Assembly: GCF_003261585.1 (NCBI RefSeq)
Contig: NZ_POVU01000012.1
Coordinates: 1-64,000, forward strand
Direction: 5' to 3'
Origin: Acinetobacter sp. MB5
GTDB taxonomy: Bacteria > Pseudomonadota > Gammaproteobacteria > Pseudomonadales > Moraxellaceae
Length of the DNA: 64,000 nucleotides
Shown in pieces: positions 8,472 through 16,154 of this stretch. The notes under the pieces were generated by a model, which saw only the letters and a list, made by a program, of their open reading frames with translations, had not been told where the DNA came from and searched no databases. The stretch's first letter is position 1, and each line of letters starts with the position of its first letter. Both the position numbers and the translations under genes were made by a program.

Positions 8472-8975
8472 TTAGTTTTTGGTGTAAGCAAAAACACCAT
8501 TGCCTGAACTTTCGATCTGTTCAATATTTTCTGGACGATCGAATGGTTCTGGGGCAGGTTCACCTTCGGTACGTGGACGACCGATATCTCGGAAGAAACC
8601 TTCCAAACCACTTGGTGTCATAAACCAAACCCAGTGCAAATCTTCTGTGCCATTGTTAAGGAAGGTATGGGAGTTATGTTTGCCTAAAAACACGGTCACA
8701 CCCGGCTCTAGCACATACTCTTTCCCATCGATAATCGCCTGACCACGACCTGAAATAAAATGCAGGATTTCTTCGTTGCCTGGGTGTGCATGCTCACGCA
8801 CACGACCACCTGGTGGTAAAGTTTGTGTTCCTAATGAGAAGTCACGTTCCATTGGAGTGAACTCTGGTGAAACCGCAACGGTTACATGACCGTTAGCTGG
8901 TTTTGGCTGCCAGTAGCTCTTTACGGTTTGTTTATTGAAATAATAAACAGTGCCTTTCTCTGATATCTCTGTCAT
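8472..8975 (-). CDS. Cupin-domain protein, copy 2 (complete)
   Basis: A complete 167-residue cupin. The barrel carries the metal motif H62-x-H64 with E68/E69 (REHAHPGNEE) and a second-motif His near 103 (GKHNSHTF). The C-terminal tail after the barrel is polar and rich in Pro and Glu. It is a near-duplicate of the cupin at the left edge: 8581-8855 is identical to 1-275, and five further base changes occur before the divergent start region. Two LacI-type operators (8999 and 9066) precede it and a terminator follows, so it forms a single-gene unit. No catalytic function can be assigned. A small isomerase or dioxygenase-like role fits the fold only. Confidence 0.88.
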   Translation of the reverse strand: MTEISEKGTVYYFNKQTVKSYWQPKPANGHVTVAVSPEFTPMERDFSLGTQTLPPGGRVREHAHPGNEEILHFISGRGQAIIDGKEYVLEPGVTVFLGKHNSHTFLNNGTEDLHWVWFMTPSGLEGFFRDIGRPRTEGEPAPEPFDRPENIEQIESSGNGVFAYTKN

Positions 8976-8998
8976 TGTTGTACTCCATTATTACGATA

Positions 8999-9016
8999 AA
9001 TGTAAACGTTTACATT
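8999..9016. promoter_or_regulatory. LacI/GalR-type operator O5
   Basis: Perfect AATGTAAACGTTTACATT ending 24 bp from the cupin copy 2 start codon, the same spacing as O1 before copy 1. Confidence 0.85.
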
Positions 9017-9065
9017 AACAATCCAAAAAAAGAGAACTTGATGTTGTTCTCAGAGGATTACCCCA

Positions 9066-9083
9066 AATGTAAACGTTTTCATT
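9066..9083. promoter_or_regulatory. LacI/GalR-type operator O6 (one mismatch)
   Basis: AATGTAAACGTTTTCATT, one base off the palindrome, 67 bp upstream of O5. The pair before one gene again suggests cooperative binding or looping. Confidence 0.75.
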
Positions 9084-9124
9084 ATACGCTGTTCTGCTAT
9101 TTTTCAAAATAAAAAATGACATTT

Positions 9125-9973
9125 TTATGATCTAAATATGAATTTTTTTAAATTAAATCCAGAGAGCAAAATAATAAAAACTCCAAATAGAGATAAACCA
9201 TCTGGAATACGATGAAAAAATATAAAACCCAAAATAGTTGCAAATACAATCTGAAAATAAGTAAATGGCGAAAGTAATGCTGGGCTTTGTAGCGTATAGG
9301 CTTGATTGAACAATGTGTGCGCAAAAGTGCCAAACATACCGATCATTAGAAATAGAATTAAATCAGCCAGATGAATATTAACCCAGAAAAAAGGTAAAAC
9401 CACAGACATCATTAAAAATGCATAAAAACCCAGATAAAAATTTGAAATTAATGGTTTTTCTTGCACACTTACCACTCGGGAGAGCACCTGATAAATGGCA
9501 AAAAAAGTGGCTGCTAAAATTGGAAATAGGATTTCGGGTTTAAAAATATCGCCACTCGGTCGGGCAATAATCAAAATACCCAAAAAGCCACAGACAATTT
9601 TAATTGTATTTTCAACGCTAATTTTTTCTTTTAAAAAGACCTTAGACAACAAAAGAACAAACAATGGGGATAAAAAATTAATCGCGGTTGCTTCTGCTAA
9701 AGGAATATATTTCAAACCTGTAATAAAGCTAATGCCAATCAAGGACATCAGTAACGCACGTAAGCAATGAATTTTCTTAAAATGGGAAGGTTCAATCTTG
9801 AATTTCAGATTCAACCCTGCAAATAAGAAATGGAATAAATACCTGAACCATAAAATCACAATGATAGAATAATGCTGACTCAGTATTTTCCCTGTTAAAT
9901 CATGACAGGAAAGCAACAACACCGCGAGAATAACAAATAAGATCGCCTCATTTTTTTGCTTGATCAGACTCAT
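9125..9973 (-). CDS. EamA/DMT-family membrane transporter
   Basis: A 282-residue inner-membrane protein with about ten hydrophobic segments arranged as two EamA repeats. Repeat one covers roughly residues 10-135 and ends in a positive-charge-rich loop. Repeat two ends near the C-terminus (NLKKFIFRS). The PLAEATAINFLSPLFV segment near 91-106 is typical of drug/metabolite transporter proteins. The start codon overlaps the stop of the upstream hydrolase gene (ATGA), so the two are translationally coupled and share operator O7. Transport direction and substrate are unknown. Family members export metabolites or take up sugars and carboxylates. Confidence 0.85.
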   Translation of the reverse strand: MSLIKQKNEAILFVILAVLLLSCHDLTGKILSQHYSIIVILWFRYLFHFLFAGLNLKFKIEPSHFKKIHCLRALLMSLIGISFITGLKYIPLAEATAINFLSPLFVLLLSKVFLKEKISVENTIKIVCGFLGILIIARPSGDIFKPEILFPILAATFFAIYQVLSRVVSVQEKPLISNFYLGFYAFLMMSVVLPFFWVNIHLADLILFLMIGMFGTFAHTLFNQAYTLQSPALLSPFTYFQIVFATILGFIFFHRIPDGLSLFGVFIILLSGFNLKKFIFRS

Positions 9974-10662
9974 CTCTCACCTAAAAAATTCTTTAAAAAT
10001 GATAGATTGGTTTGATATGCCAGTTCACTTGCCACTTTGTTGTAATTCGCTCGATATGGACAATTAAAGCCATGACCAACCTTGTCATAGCAGAAAGTCT
10101 GAATGTTTTTTGAGCCTTGAACTGCTTTTTTTAAGTGATCAATTTCTTCTAGGCCAATAAGATGATCATTTAAAGCCAAATGGATGATGGTAGGCTGTTG
10201 AATCGACTGGATTTGCTCAAGATATTGACCAATCTTGCTGCCATAATAAGCAATACGGGTTTTTATCTGAGCATTTTTCAATAAATAGCAAAGTGTTCCC
10301 CCCATACAGAAACCAAGAATATGAATCTGTGTCTTTCCAATCATTTTGAGCGACTGATCCATGATCTGATCTAAATCGGTAGCAGCCTGAACCAGATCGA
10401 GCTGCTGATATAAATGGTAGGCCGTTTGGGTATCCTGTTCATCATAATCTAAACAGACCGTTTCTTTTTGACGGAAAAAGACATTGGGAATCAGTACATG
10501 AAAACCCAAGTTCACATATTGTTCTGCGATTTCCAAAATATGCTGGTTGATCCCCCAAATTTCTGAAAGCAAAAGTAACACCTGATCAGAATCTCGGAGT
10601 GCTGGGAGATAGAGCACATTTGCGGATAAATTCCCTTCTAACGATATTTTCAGTTTTTGCAT
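9970..10662 (-). CDS. Dienelactone hydrolase family protein
   Basis: A 230-residue alpha/beta hydrolase of the dienelactone hydrolase family. The nucleophile is Cys119 in GFCMGG, with the acid Asp166 (ALNDHL) and His197 (KVGHGF) in the expected order, and a Glu34 at the position that helps activate the Cys in DLH. It should hydrolyse a lactone or ester bond in the cytoplasm. It is the first gene of a two-gene operon with the EamA carrier. Operator O7 lies 12 bp upstream of the start codon, overlapping the leader. Within the regulon it could open a lactone formed by the GMC or cupin enzymes, which is inference only. Confidence 0.87.
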   Translation of the reverse strand: MQKLKISLEGNLSANVLYLPALRDSDQVLLLLSEIWGINQHILEIAEQYVNLGFHVLIPNVFFRQKETVCLDYDEQDTQTAYHLYQQLDLVQAATDLDQIMDQSLKMIGKTQIHILGFCMGGTLCYLLKNAQIKTRIAYYGSKIGQYLEQIQSIQQPTIIHLALNDHLIGLEEIDHLKKAVQGSKNIQTFCYDKVGHGFNCPYRANYNKVASELAYQTNLSFLKNFLGER

Positions 10663-10674
10663 GACAATCCCTCA

Positions 10675-10692
10675 AATGTAAACGTTTACATT
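10675..10692. promoter_or_regulatory. LacI/GalR-type operator O7
   Basis: Perfect AATGTAAACGTTTACATT immediately upstream of the dienelactone-hydrolase-like gene. It is the rightmost copy seen. None occurs in the remaining 53 kb. Confidence 0.85.
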
Positions 10693-10825
10693 TTATCTTA
10701 AAAAGAGAGATCATGTGTAGCTTTCTATTTGATCAATCCAAAATTGTTAGCAACAACTTTAATGGTTTAGCACAAACCTGATCATTTTTACTTTAAATAC
10801 AGAATATTGAATTCATTTAAAATTT

Positions 10826-10860
10826 TTAACTATTCATTACACGAAGTGATGAATAGTTAA
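10826..10860. repeat. Hairpin after the yddG gene
   Basis: TTAACTATTCAT and ATGAATAGTTAA enclose a CAC-GAA-GTG inner stem with a 2-nt bulge. It lies just past the yddG stop on the minus strand. The flanks are A/T-rich but lack a clean U-run, so a terminator role is likely but not certain. Confidence 0.5.
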
Positions 10861-10864
10861 AAGA

Positions 10865-11761
10865 CTAAATTTTTTTACGTTCACGTGTTGCGAACCAACA
10901 TAAAATTGACCCCAAACACACCAACGCGGCTCCTTGCCAAAAAGACAAAGTTAAGGGTGTCTGTAAGACCAAAGCTGCCAAGCCCGCAGAAAATACAGGA
11001 ATGAAATACGATGCACCTGCCAAAATGGTGACATTGCCATGTAAAATTCCGACATTCCACGCTGCATATCCAAAGCCCATTGCCGCTGCCGCCAACAACA
11101 AATAAATAATGGCATGCATATCAAAGGTCATTGGACTGCCACCGACTAAAAAATACTTGAGCCAAAGTGCCATTGCCGTCAGCATAAAAAATAAAGTGAC
11201 TCCATTTGTACCTCCTGCAATTCGTGCAGTCACGGTACAGTAAGCAGACCAGATCAATGCCCCTGAAAATGCCAAACCATAACTCAGTGGGTTTTGTTGG
11301 ATATTATGCCACATACCTTGCAAATCAAAGCCTTGGTCTCCCCCTAGCACCCAGCAGATACCACCGATTGCGATCACAAATCCAGGAATAATCAAAAAAT
11401 TGGCTTTTTGCTGATTAAAAATAATTGCAGCAACCATGGTCAGTGCAGGCCATAAATAGTTAATCATGCCTACTTCAATGGCTTGTCTGTTGGTATTGGC
11501 ATAGCCTATCGACAGCGATAAACACAGTTCATAAGAAACAAACAGTAAACTGCCCCAAATCAAATACTGTTTTGGAAATTCGGCCAGACGACGCCATCCA
11601 ACACTGACCAGCAGAAATACAGCGGCAACACTGTACATCATGGCTGCACCACCCGTTGCTCCCAGACTTTCACTAACACTACGAATTAATCCGACAATTG
11701 AACTCCAGAGTAAAATCGCGATTAATCCAATACAGGTTGCATTTGTTTTGTTCAACACCAT
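10865..11761 (-). CDS. yddG: YddG-type aromatic amino acid exporter (DMT family)
   Basis: A 298-residue DMT carrier that follows the E. coli YddG sequence closely along its length as remembered. Shared segments include IGLIAILLWSS, GGAAMMYS, LFVSYELCLSL, the NRQAIEVGMINYLWP region, ICWVLGGDQG, YAAWNVGILHGNVTI and a final GSILCWFATRERKKI. YddG exports aromatic amino acids and has ten transmembrane helices. The start is placed at the ATG 11761, because the upstream in-frame codon at 11767 is TTG. It is flanked by a 3' hairpin and by about 250 bp of unannotated sequence upstream, and looks like a single-gene unit unrelated to the LacI regulon. Confidence 0.9.
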   Translation of the reverse strand: MVLNKTNATCIGLIAILLWSSIVGLIRSVSESLGATGGAAMMYSVAAVFLLVSVGWRRLAEFPKQYLIWGSLLFVSYELCLSLSIGYANTNRQAIEVGMINYLWPALTMVAAIIFNQQKANFLIIPGFVIAIGGICWVLGGDQGFDLQGMWHNIQQNPLSYGLAFSGALIWSAYCTVTARIAGGTNGVTLFFMLTAMALWLKYFLVGGSPMTFDMHAIIYLLLAAAAMGFGYAAWNVGILHGNVTILAGASYFIPVFSAGLAALVLQTPLTLSFWQGAALVCLGSILCWFATRERKKI

Positions 11762-12017
11762 ACGCAAAAAGATTCCGTTTAAATTTAAGATTGACTCATG
11801 TGATTCTCAAATTTCTATTAAAAGTTAAAACCAGTAACAACTTTCAAGAGCAACTCACAATTCTCAGGGCATGTCATGAATAGCCTTCTCATTTTGCCAA
11901 TACACAAATAAGACATTGATCAGCTTTGAGATTTTGAAGCGTGTTTCAATATTAATTTAGATAAAATTTCTCCATCCACCTGAACAATTTAGCGTGGATG
12001 GAGAAATAGCAGATCAA

Positions 12018-12665
12018 TTAATAACCTATGGTAAAACGGGCACGTTCATGTTGAGGTTTTTCAATTTCATCCACTAATGCAATGGCATAATCCTCAAAGG
12101 AAACCCATGCCTTTCCGTTCTCATCGAAAATCAGATCATCACCACCTAATCGGAACTGACCCGTACGAACACCAGGTTCAATAAACATGGGTGGGCTGAA
12201 ATACGTCCAATTAATTTCTGAAGCTCTTAAAGCTGCAAAAGCTTTCGTGTGTGATACTGCAATAGGAACTAGATGTTCTGGCCAATGCCCCGATTTAAGA
12301 ACAGTCACACCTGATGAGAACCAAAGCGAACCTGCCCCACCCACCATAATTAATCGCGGAACACCCGCTTTTTGAACAGCAGCGATTTCTCGCTCAGTCA
12401 CTCTTGCCAATTCATCCGTATAACTTTCATCTGAAAAAAAGCGATCAATTTTTGGAGGACCAAAAGCACTGACAACCACATCAGCCCCTTGAATAATCTC
12501 AGCAATCCGATCAACATTGCTCAGGTCATCTTGAATAGTATGAATACTTTTTGGGAGTTTACTCGGGGTACGGGCAACGGCTGTAACCTCATGTCCACGT
12601 AGAATCAGTTCACTCAAAATTGTTCGACCCGCTTGACCTGTTGCAGCTAATACAACGACTTTCAT
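12018..12665 (-). CDS. NmrA/SDR-type NAD(P)-binding oxidoreductase
   Basis: A 215-residue atypical short-chain dehydrogenase. It begins with a strand and the dinucleotide motif AATGQAGRTIL. Further on, RGHEVTAVAR, VVVSAFGPP and VPRLIMVGGAGSLW are typical of the NAD(P)H-binding NmrA-like group. The start at 12665 gives the usual N-terminus and has AAGGAA upstream. An in-frame ATG at 12722 overlaps the stop of the preceding Old Yellow Enzyme gene (TGATG) and would add 19 residues, so coupled translation from there is possible. It lies downstream of the OYE in the TetR-controlled unit, probably handling reactive or quinone-like compounds. Confidence 0.82.
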   Translation of the reverse strand: MKVVVLAATGQAGRTILSELILRGHEVTAVARTPSKLPKSIHTIQDDLSNVDRIAEIIQGADVVVSAFGPPKIDRFFSDESYTDELARVTEREIAAVQKAGVPRLIMVGGAGSLWFSSGVTVLKSGHWPEHLVPIAVSHTKAFAALRASEINWTYFSPPMFIEPGVRTGQFRLGGDDLIFDENGKAWVSFEDYAIALVDEIEKPQHERARFTIGY

Positions 12666-12721
12666 TGGAAATATTCCTTTTAAATTTAATTTATTTAGAT
12701 CGTGTTGAACTTCAATGCTCA

Positions 12722-13828
12722 TCAGGAATTGGCATGCCGTTCAAGAAATGGATAGCTAATGTAGCCATCCGCACCGCCACCATAGAAAGTAGCTCGGTTA
12801 TATTTGTTTAATGGCGCATTCGTTTCAAAGCGAATGGGTAAGTCTGGATTTGCAATAAATTGACGGCCAAATGCGACCGCATCTGCCTTACCTGCTTCAA
12901 TCGCTGCTTCTGCTGATTCCTTGCTGAATCCACCTGCAATGATTAAGGTTTTTGACCAGAATGGACGAAGTTGATCAACCGATTGAGGCATACTGATTTC
13001 CATGCCATTTGCAGATCTCGCTTCAATTACACTTAAGTAAGCGATATCCAAGTTAGCCAATTCAGTAAGGACATAGCGATATAATGTGATCGGGTCTGAA
13101 TCACCAACGTCATTATAAGTACCGAATGGAGATAGTCGAACGCCCACACGATCAGCTCCCCAAACGTCGATAACCGCTTGAGTTACTTCCAATAACAGTC
13201 TTGCTCGATTTTCAATACTGCCACCATAAATATCAGTTCGCTTATTCGAATGATCATGTAAGAACTGCTCTAATAAATAGCCATTTGCACCATGGATTTC
13301 TACACCATCAAATCCAGCATCTAATGCATTTTCAGCAGCTTGTTTATACGCTGCAATAATCTCTGGAATTTCTTCTAGTGCCAATGCTCTTGGTGTTTCG
13401 TACTCAACTTGTTGCCATTCTGGTGTTAAAGACTTTTCAGTGGTAATCGCAATTGCTGAAGGCGCAACTGGAAGAACACCATTGGGTTGAAAACTGCGAT
13501 GAGAAGATCTTCCGACATGCCAAAGCTGAAGAAAAATCAGACCGCCTTTTGCATGCACGGCATTGGTAATTTTTTTCCAGCCTTTGATCTGCGCTGAAGA
13601 ATGAATGCCCGGCGTTGCAGGATATCCCTGTCCATAAGGTGAAATTTGAGTCGCCTCAGAAATAATCAATCCACCCTCTGATGCGCGTTGACCATAATAT
13701 TCGGCAGCATATTGATTGGGAACATTACCGTCCTGAGCACGCATTCGCGTAAGTGGTGCCATAACGATACGATGTTTAAGTTCGTAACGACCCAATTTCA
13801 GTGGTGAAAAGATTTTTAGAGTAGACAT
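12722..13828 (-). CDS. Old Yellow Enzyme family alkene reductase (NemA-like)
   Basis: A 368-residue FMN-dependent OYE. Family motifs are IVMAPLTRMRA near 21-31, the FMN/substrate segment LWHVGRSSH at 102-110, the substrate-binding pair H179/N182 with Y184 in IHGANGYLLEQFL, the DIYGGSIENRARLLLEV region, and AFGRQFIANPDLP near the C-terminus. These enzymes reduce activated C=C bonds of electrophiles such as N-ethylmaleimide with NADPH. It is divergent from a TetR regulator that carries a Cys in the NemR position. Repeated operator-like motifs lie between them, matching the nemR-nemA logic of electrophile sensing. It is translationally coupled to the NmrA-like gene. Confidence 0.92.
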   Translation of the reverse strand: MSTLKIFSPLKLGRYELKHRIVMAPLTRMRAQDGNVPNQYAAEYYGQRASEGGLIISEATQISPYGQGYPATPGIHSSAQIKGWKKITNAVHAKGGLIFLQLWHVGRSSHRSFQPNGVLPVAPSAIAITTEKSLTPEWQQVEYETPRALALEEIPEIIAAYKQAAENALDAGFDGVEIHGANGYLLEQFLHDHSNKRTDIYGGSIENRARLLLEVTQAVIDVWGADRVGVRLSPFGTYNDVGDSDPITLYRYVLTELANLDIAYLSVIEARSANGMEISMPQSVDQLRPFWSKTLIIAGGFSKESAEAAIEAGKADAVAFGRQFIANPDLPIRFETNAPLNKYNRATFYGGGADGYISYPFLERHANS

Positions 13829-13937
13829 TGATTTGAATCCTGTAGAGAGAAAGTTTTAAGAGTCCGTGTTCTACGACCCATGACTTCATCACTAGTTTTC
13901 ATCTTGATCTTTACTAGCAAAGTAGCCTTTCATTTAT

Positions 13938-13952
13938 AATATGACCAGTCAT
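13938..13952. promoter_or_regulatory. Candidate TetR operator, OYE side
   Basis: AATATGACCAGTCAT contains ATGAC-CA-GTCAT, a near-palindrome typical of TetR-family sites, 110 bp upstream of the OYE start. Its first 13 bases recur exactly at 14293. Confidence 0.6.
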
Positions 13953-14292
13953 CTTAAAACTCAAGAAGAAATTCTATTTGCTAGTTAAAAAAATTCTATT
14001 TCATAAAGTAATTTCATTAAAATATTGAAAAATATAAATAAAATACTTGCTGTCTTATGGCTCTAGATTTTTAAAGATGAATTCAGCAAGGTTCTTTCTG
14101 AGAAATCAGTATTTTCTGTTTGGGCTTGATTGAAAATTACATGTGAGATTTGCATTCACTATTTTGTTTTATTTATGGATTTTATGAATTTATTCGTGAT
14201 GACCATCTTCCCATATACAGAATGGATGCCTAATCACATTGTTTCCCCCTTTTGCTACGCAAAATTGTTTCATGTATACTGAGATTTCTCAC

Positions 14293-14305
14293 AATATGAC
14301 CAGTC
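14293..14305. promoter_or_regulatory. Candidate TetR operator, regulator side
   Basis: AATATGACCAGTC, an exact 13-bp repeat of 13938-13950, 95 bp upstream of the TetR gene. The right half of the palindrome (GTCGC) is weaker, suggesting autoregulation with lower affinity. Confidence 0.55.
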
Positions 14306-14399
14306 GCTTTATTTTAAAATCAAATGAAAGCTGAACAACTTGATCATTGAACTGACCGACCCTATATTACGAGCTATATTTGCAGGAAGAATTTGAAAG

Positions 14400-14975
14400 A
14401 TGCCAAAGCCAAACGTAAAAGAAAAAATTCTTGAAGCTGGTCTACACTTAATTCATCAAAATGGATTCAATGGCTGTTCTGTACAAGACATTACAAGTTT
14501 TGCGGGCGTACCTAAAGGTTCTTTTTACAATCATTTCGCAAGTAAAGATGAACTTGCTCTATATGCACTTGACCGATTTTGGACAAATGGTGAAGAACGT
14601 CGAGATGTATTAAAAAACAATAATATAGAGCCCGTTGTAAGATTACATGAGTTCTTTAATTTATTAACGAAAGCCATTATCAACAACAATTATGAGAATG
14701 GTTGTTTAATTGGAAACATGAGTACTGAGCTCGCTATTCATCCAGTTTTTAGAGATCGGCTTACATCTCTATATGAATCTTGGAAACATTCAGTTGAGCA
14801 ATGTGTCCAAGAAGCACAAGATAAAAAACAAATAAAAGTAAATCTTCCCGCTGCAAGTATTGCCGATTTCCTCATTAATTCTTGGGAAGGTGCAACTATG
14901 CGAGCGAAGGTCGAGATGAATTCAAAACCTTTTGAAGAGTTTGATCAGATTATCTTTTCGAGCCTATTTGCCTAA
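14400..14975 (+). CDS. TetR-family regulator with NemR-like sensor cysteine
   Basis: A 191-residue TetR/AcrR-type repressor. The N-terminal helix-turn-helix is at about 28-47 (VQDITSFAGVPKGSFYNHF), followed by an all-helical ligand domain. Cys102 in the GCLIGNMSTELA segment occupies the place of the redox/electrophile-sensing cysteine in NemR-type regulators. It is divergent from the OYE/NmrA unit with shared operator motifs, so it probably represses both. Electrophiles that are OYE substrates would be the natural inducers. That reading is inference by analogy with nemR. GCAGGAAG lies upstream as a somewhat distant ribosome site. Confidence 0.87.
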   Translation: MPKPNVKEKILEAGLHLIHQNGFNGCSVQDITSFAGVPKGSFYNHFASKDELALYALDRFWTNGEERRDVLKNNNIEPVVRLHEFFNLLTKAIINNNYENGCLIGNMSTELAIHPVFRDRLTSLYESWKHSVEQCVQEAQDKKQIKVNLPAASIADFLINSWEGATMRAKVEMNSKPFEEFDQIIFSSLFA

Positions 14976-15042
14976 TTGGGAAAATAGACTCGTAGCTGAG
15001 AAAACAGCATTGATTTTCAAATATTTCAGTCTTACTGATCAA

Positions 15043-16005
15043 TCATTCTGCATGATGCTGATACCAATGCTCAGCAATATCACCACGTCGGCAAATCCAA
15101 ACCTTTTCATGTGCTTGAATATAATCTAGGAATCGTTGTAACGCTTTAAAACGACCTGGTCGTCCTAGAATACGACAGTGCATCCCGATAGATAACATTT
15201 TCGGAGAGCTTTCACCTTCTTCATACAACACATCAAATGAATCTTTTAGATATTGATAAAATTGCTCACCACTGTTGAAACCACCAGGAGAGCTAAACTT
15301 CATATCATTACTTTCTAATGTATAAGGAATAATCAGATGTGGGCGCGTATATCCTTCCAGACTGGTTAAGGTACTCCAGAATGGTAAATCATCGCCATAG
15401 TAGTCACAGTCATATTTAATTTGAGGAAACTCAGCCAATAATTGACGTGTATTTGGACTATCACGCCCAGTGTACCAACCGATAGGTGCCTGCCCAAACA
15501 AAGTCTCTAATACACTAATGGCCTGATCCATATATTGGCGTTCAAGTTCAATCGGCATATCTTGATAATGCAACCAACGCTGACCATGTGAGACCACATC
15601 GTAATTCGCTTCTTTAATTGCCTCAACAATGTAGGGATTACGAACTAATGCCATCCCCACACCGAAAATAGTCATGGGTAAATTGCGTTTTTTAAACTCA
15701 TGATGAATACGCCAAAATCCAGCACGTGAGCCATATTCGTACATCGAATCCATTGACATGTGTTTATCTGGAAAACTGGCTGCGCCAATGATGTCCGATA
15801 AAAACTGTTCCGAGCCTGCATCTCCATGTTCAACATGGTTTTCGCCACCTTCTTCATAATTCAGCACAAACTGAACAGCAACTCTGGCTTGGTTTGGCCA
15901 TTGCACTTTTGGAGGTTGTCCATGATAACCAATTAAATCACGTGAATAAGGTGCGGTATTGATTTGGTCAATTAATTGTTGTCCACGTAAATAATCTTGT
16001 GCCAC
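15043..16005 (-). CDS. puuE: Allantoinase PuuE (polysaccharide-deacetylase fold)
   Basis: A 320-residue enzyme of the PuuE allantoinase group, which has a polysaccharide-deacetylase-like fold. Recognisable segments are DLIGYHGQPP, VQFVLNYEEGGEN near 45-57, SRAGFWRIHHEF, VVSHGQRWLHY and the RDSPNTR region. It hydrolyses allantoin to allantoate in the cytoplasm. I place the start at a GTG (16005). AAGGAGA lies 5 nt upstream, whereas the ATG 18 codons further upstream has no ribosome site and adds a cysteine-rich tail absent from the family. Allantoicase follows upstream on the same strand, consistent with stepwise allantoin breakdown. Confidence 0.9.
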   Translation of the reverse strand: MAQDYLRGQQLIDQINTAPYSRDLIGYHGQPPKVQWPNQARVAVQFVLNYEEGGENHVEHGDAGSEQFLSDIIGAASFPDKHMSMDSMYEYGSRAGFWRIHHEFKKRNLPMTIFGVGMALVRNPYIVEAIKEANYDVVSHGQRWLHYQDMPIELERQYMDQAISVLETLFGQAPIGWYTGRDSPNTRQLLAEFPQIKYDCDYYGDDLPFWSTLTSLEGYTRPHLIIPYTLESNDMKFSSPGGFNSGEQFYQYLKDSFDVLYEEGESSPKMLSIGMHCRILGRPGRFKALQRFLDYIQAHEKVWICRRGDIAEHWYQHHAE

Positions 16006-16154
16006 ACAAATCTCCTTATATTTTTCTACACATGTGCATCTCAAAGTGATGAGATACACACTATATTTTCAAAGTAATTTGACTCATAAACCCATTTTGG
16101 ATGGAACAGACTCAAGCATCTAAAATTGTTTATATATGAATTTAATCAGGTTAT

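Larger units (their letters stand above)
13829..14399. other. Divergent OYE/TetR intergenic region
   Basis: 571 bp without a gene. Besides the two 13-bp motif copies listed separately it is A/T-rich, and no credible small ORF with a ribosome site was seen on either strand. Confidence 0.6.

Noticed and set aside
419..10692. CRISPR-like or integron repeat array from the recurring palindrome
   Set aside because: Copies are far apart, unevenly spaced, only 18 bp, and always at promoters. No cas or integrase genes are present.
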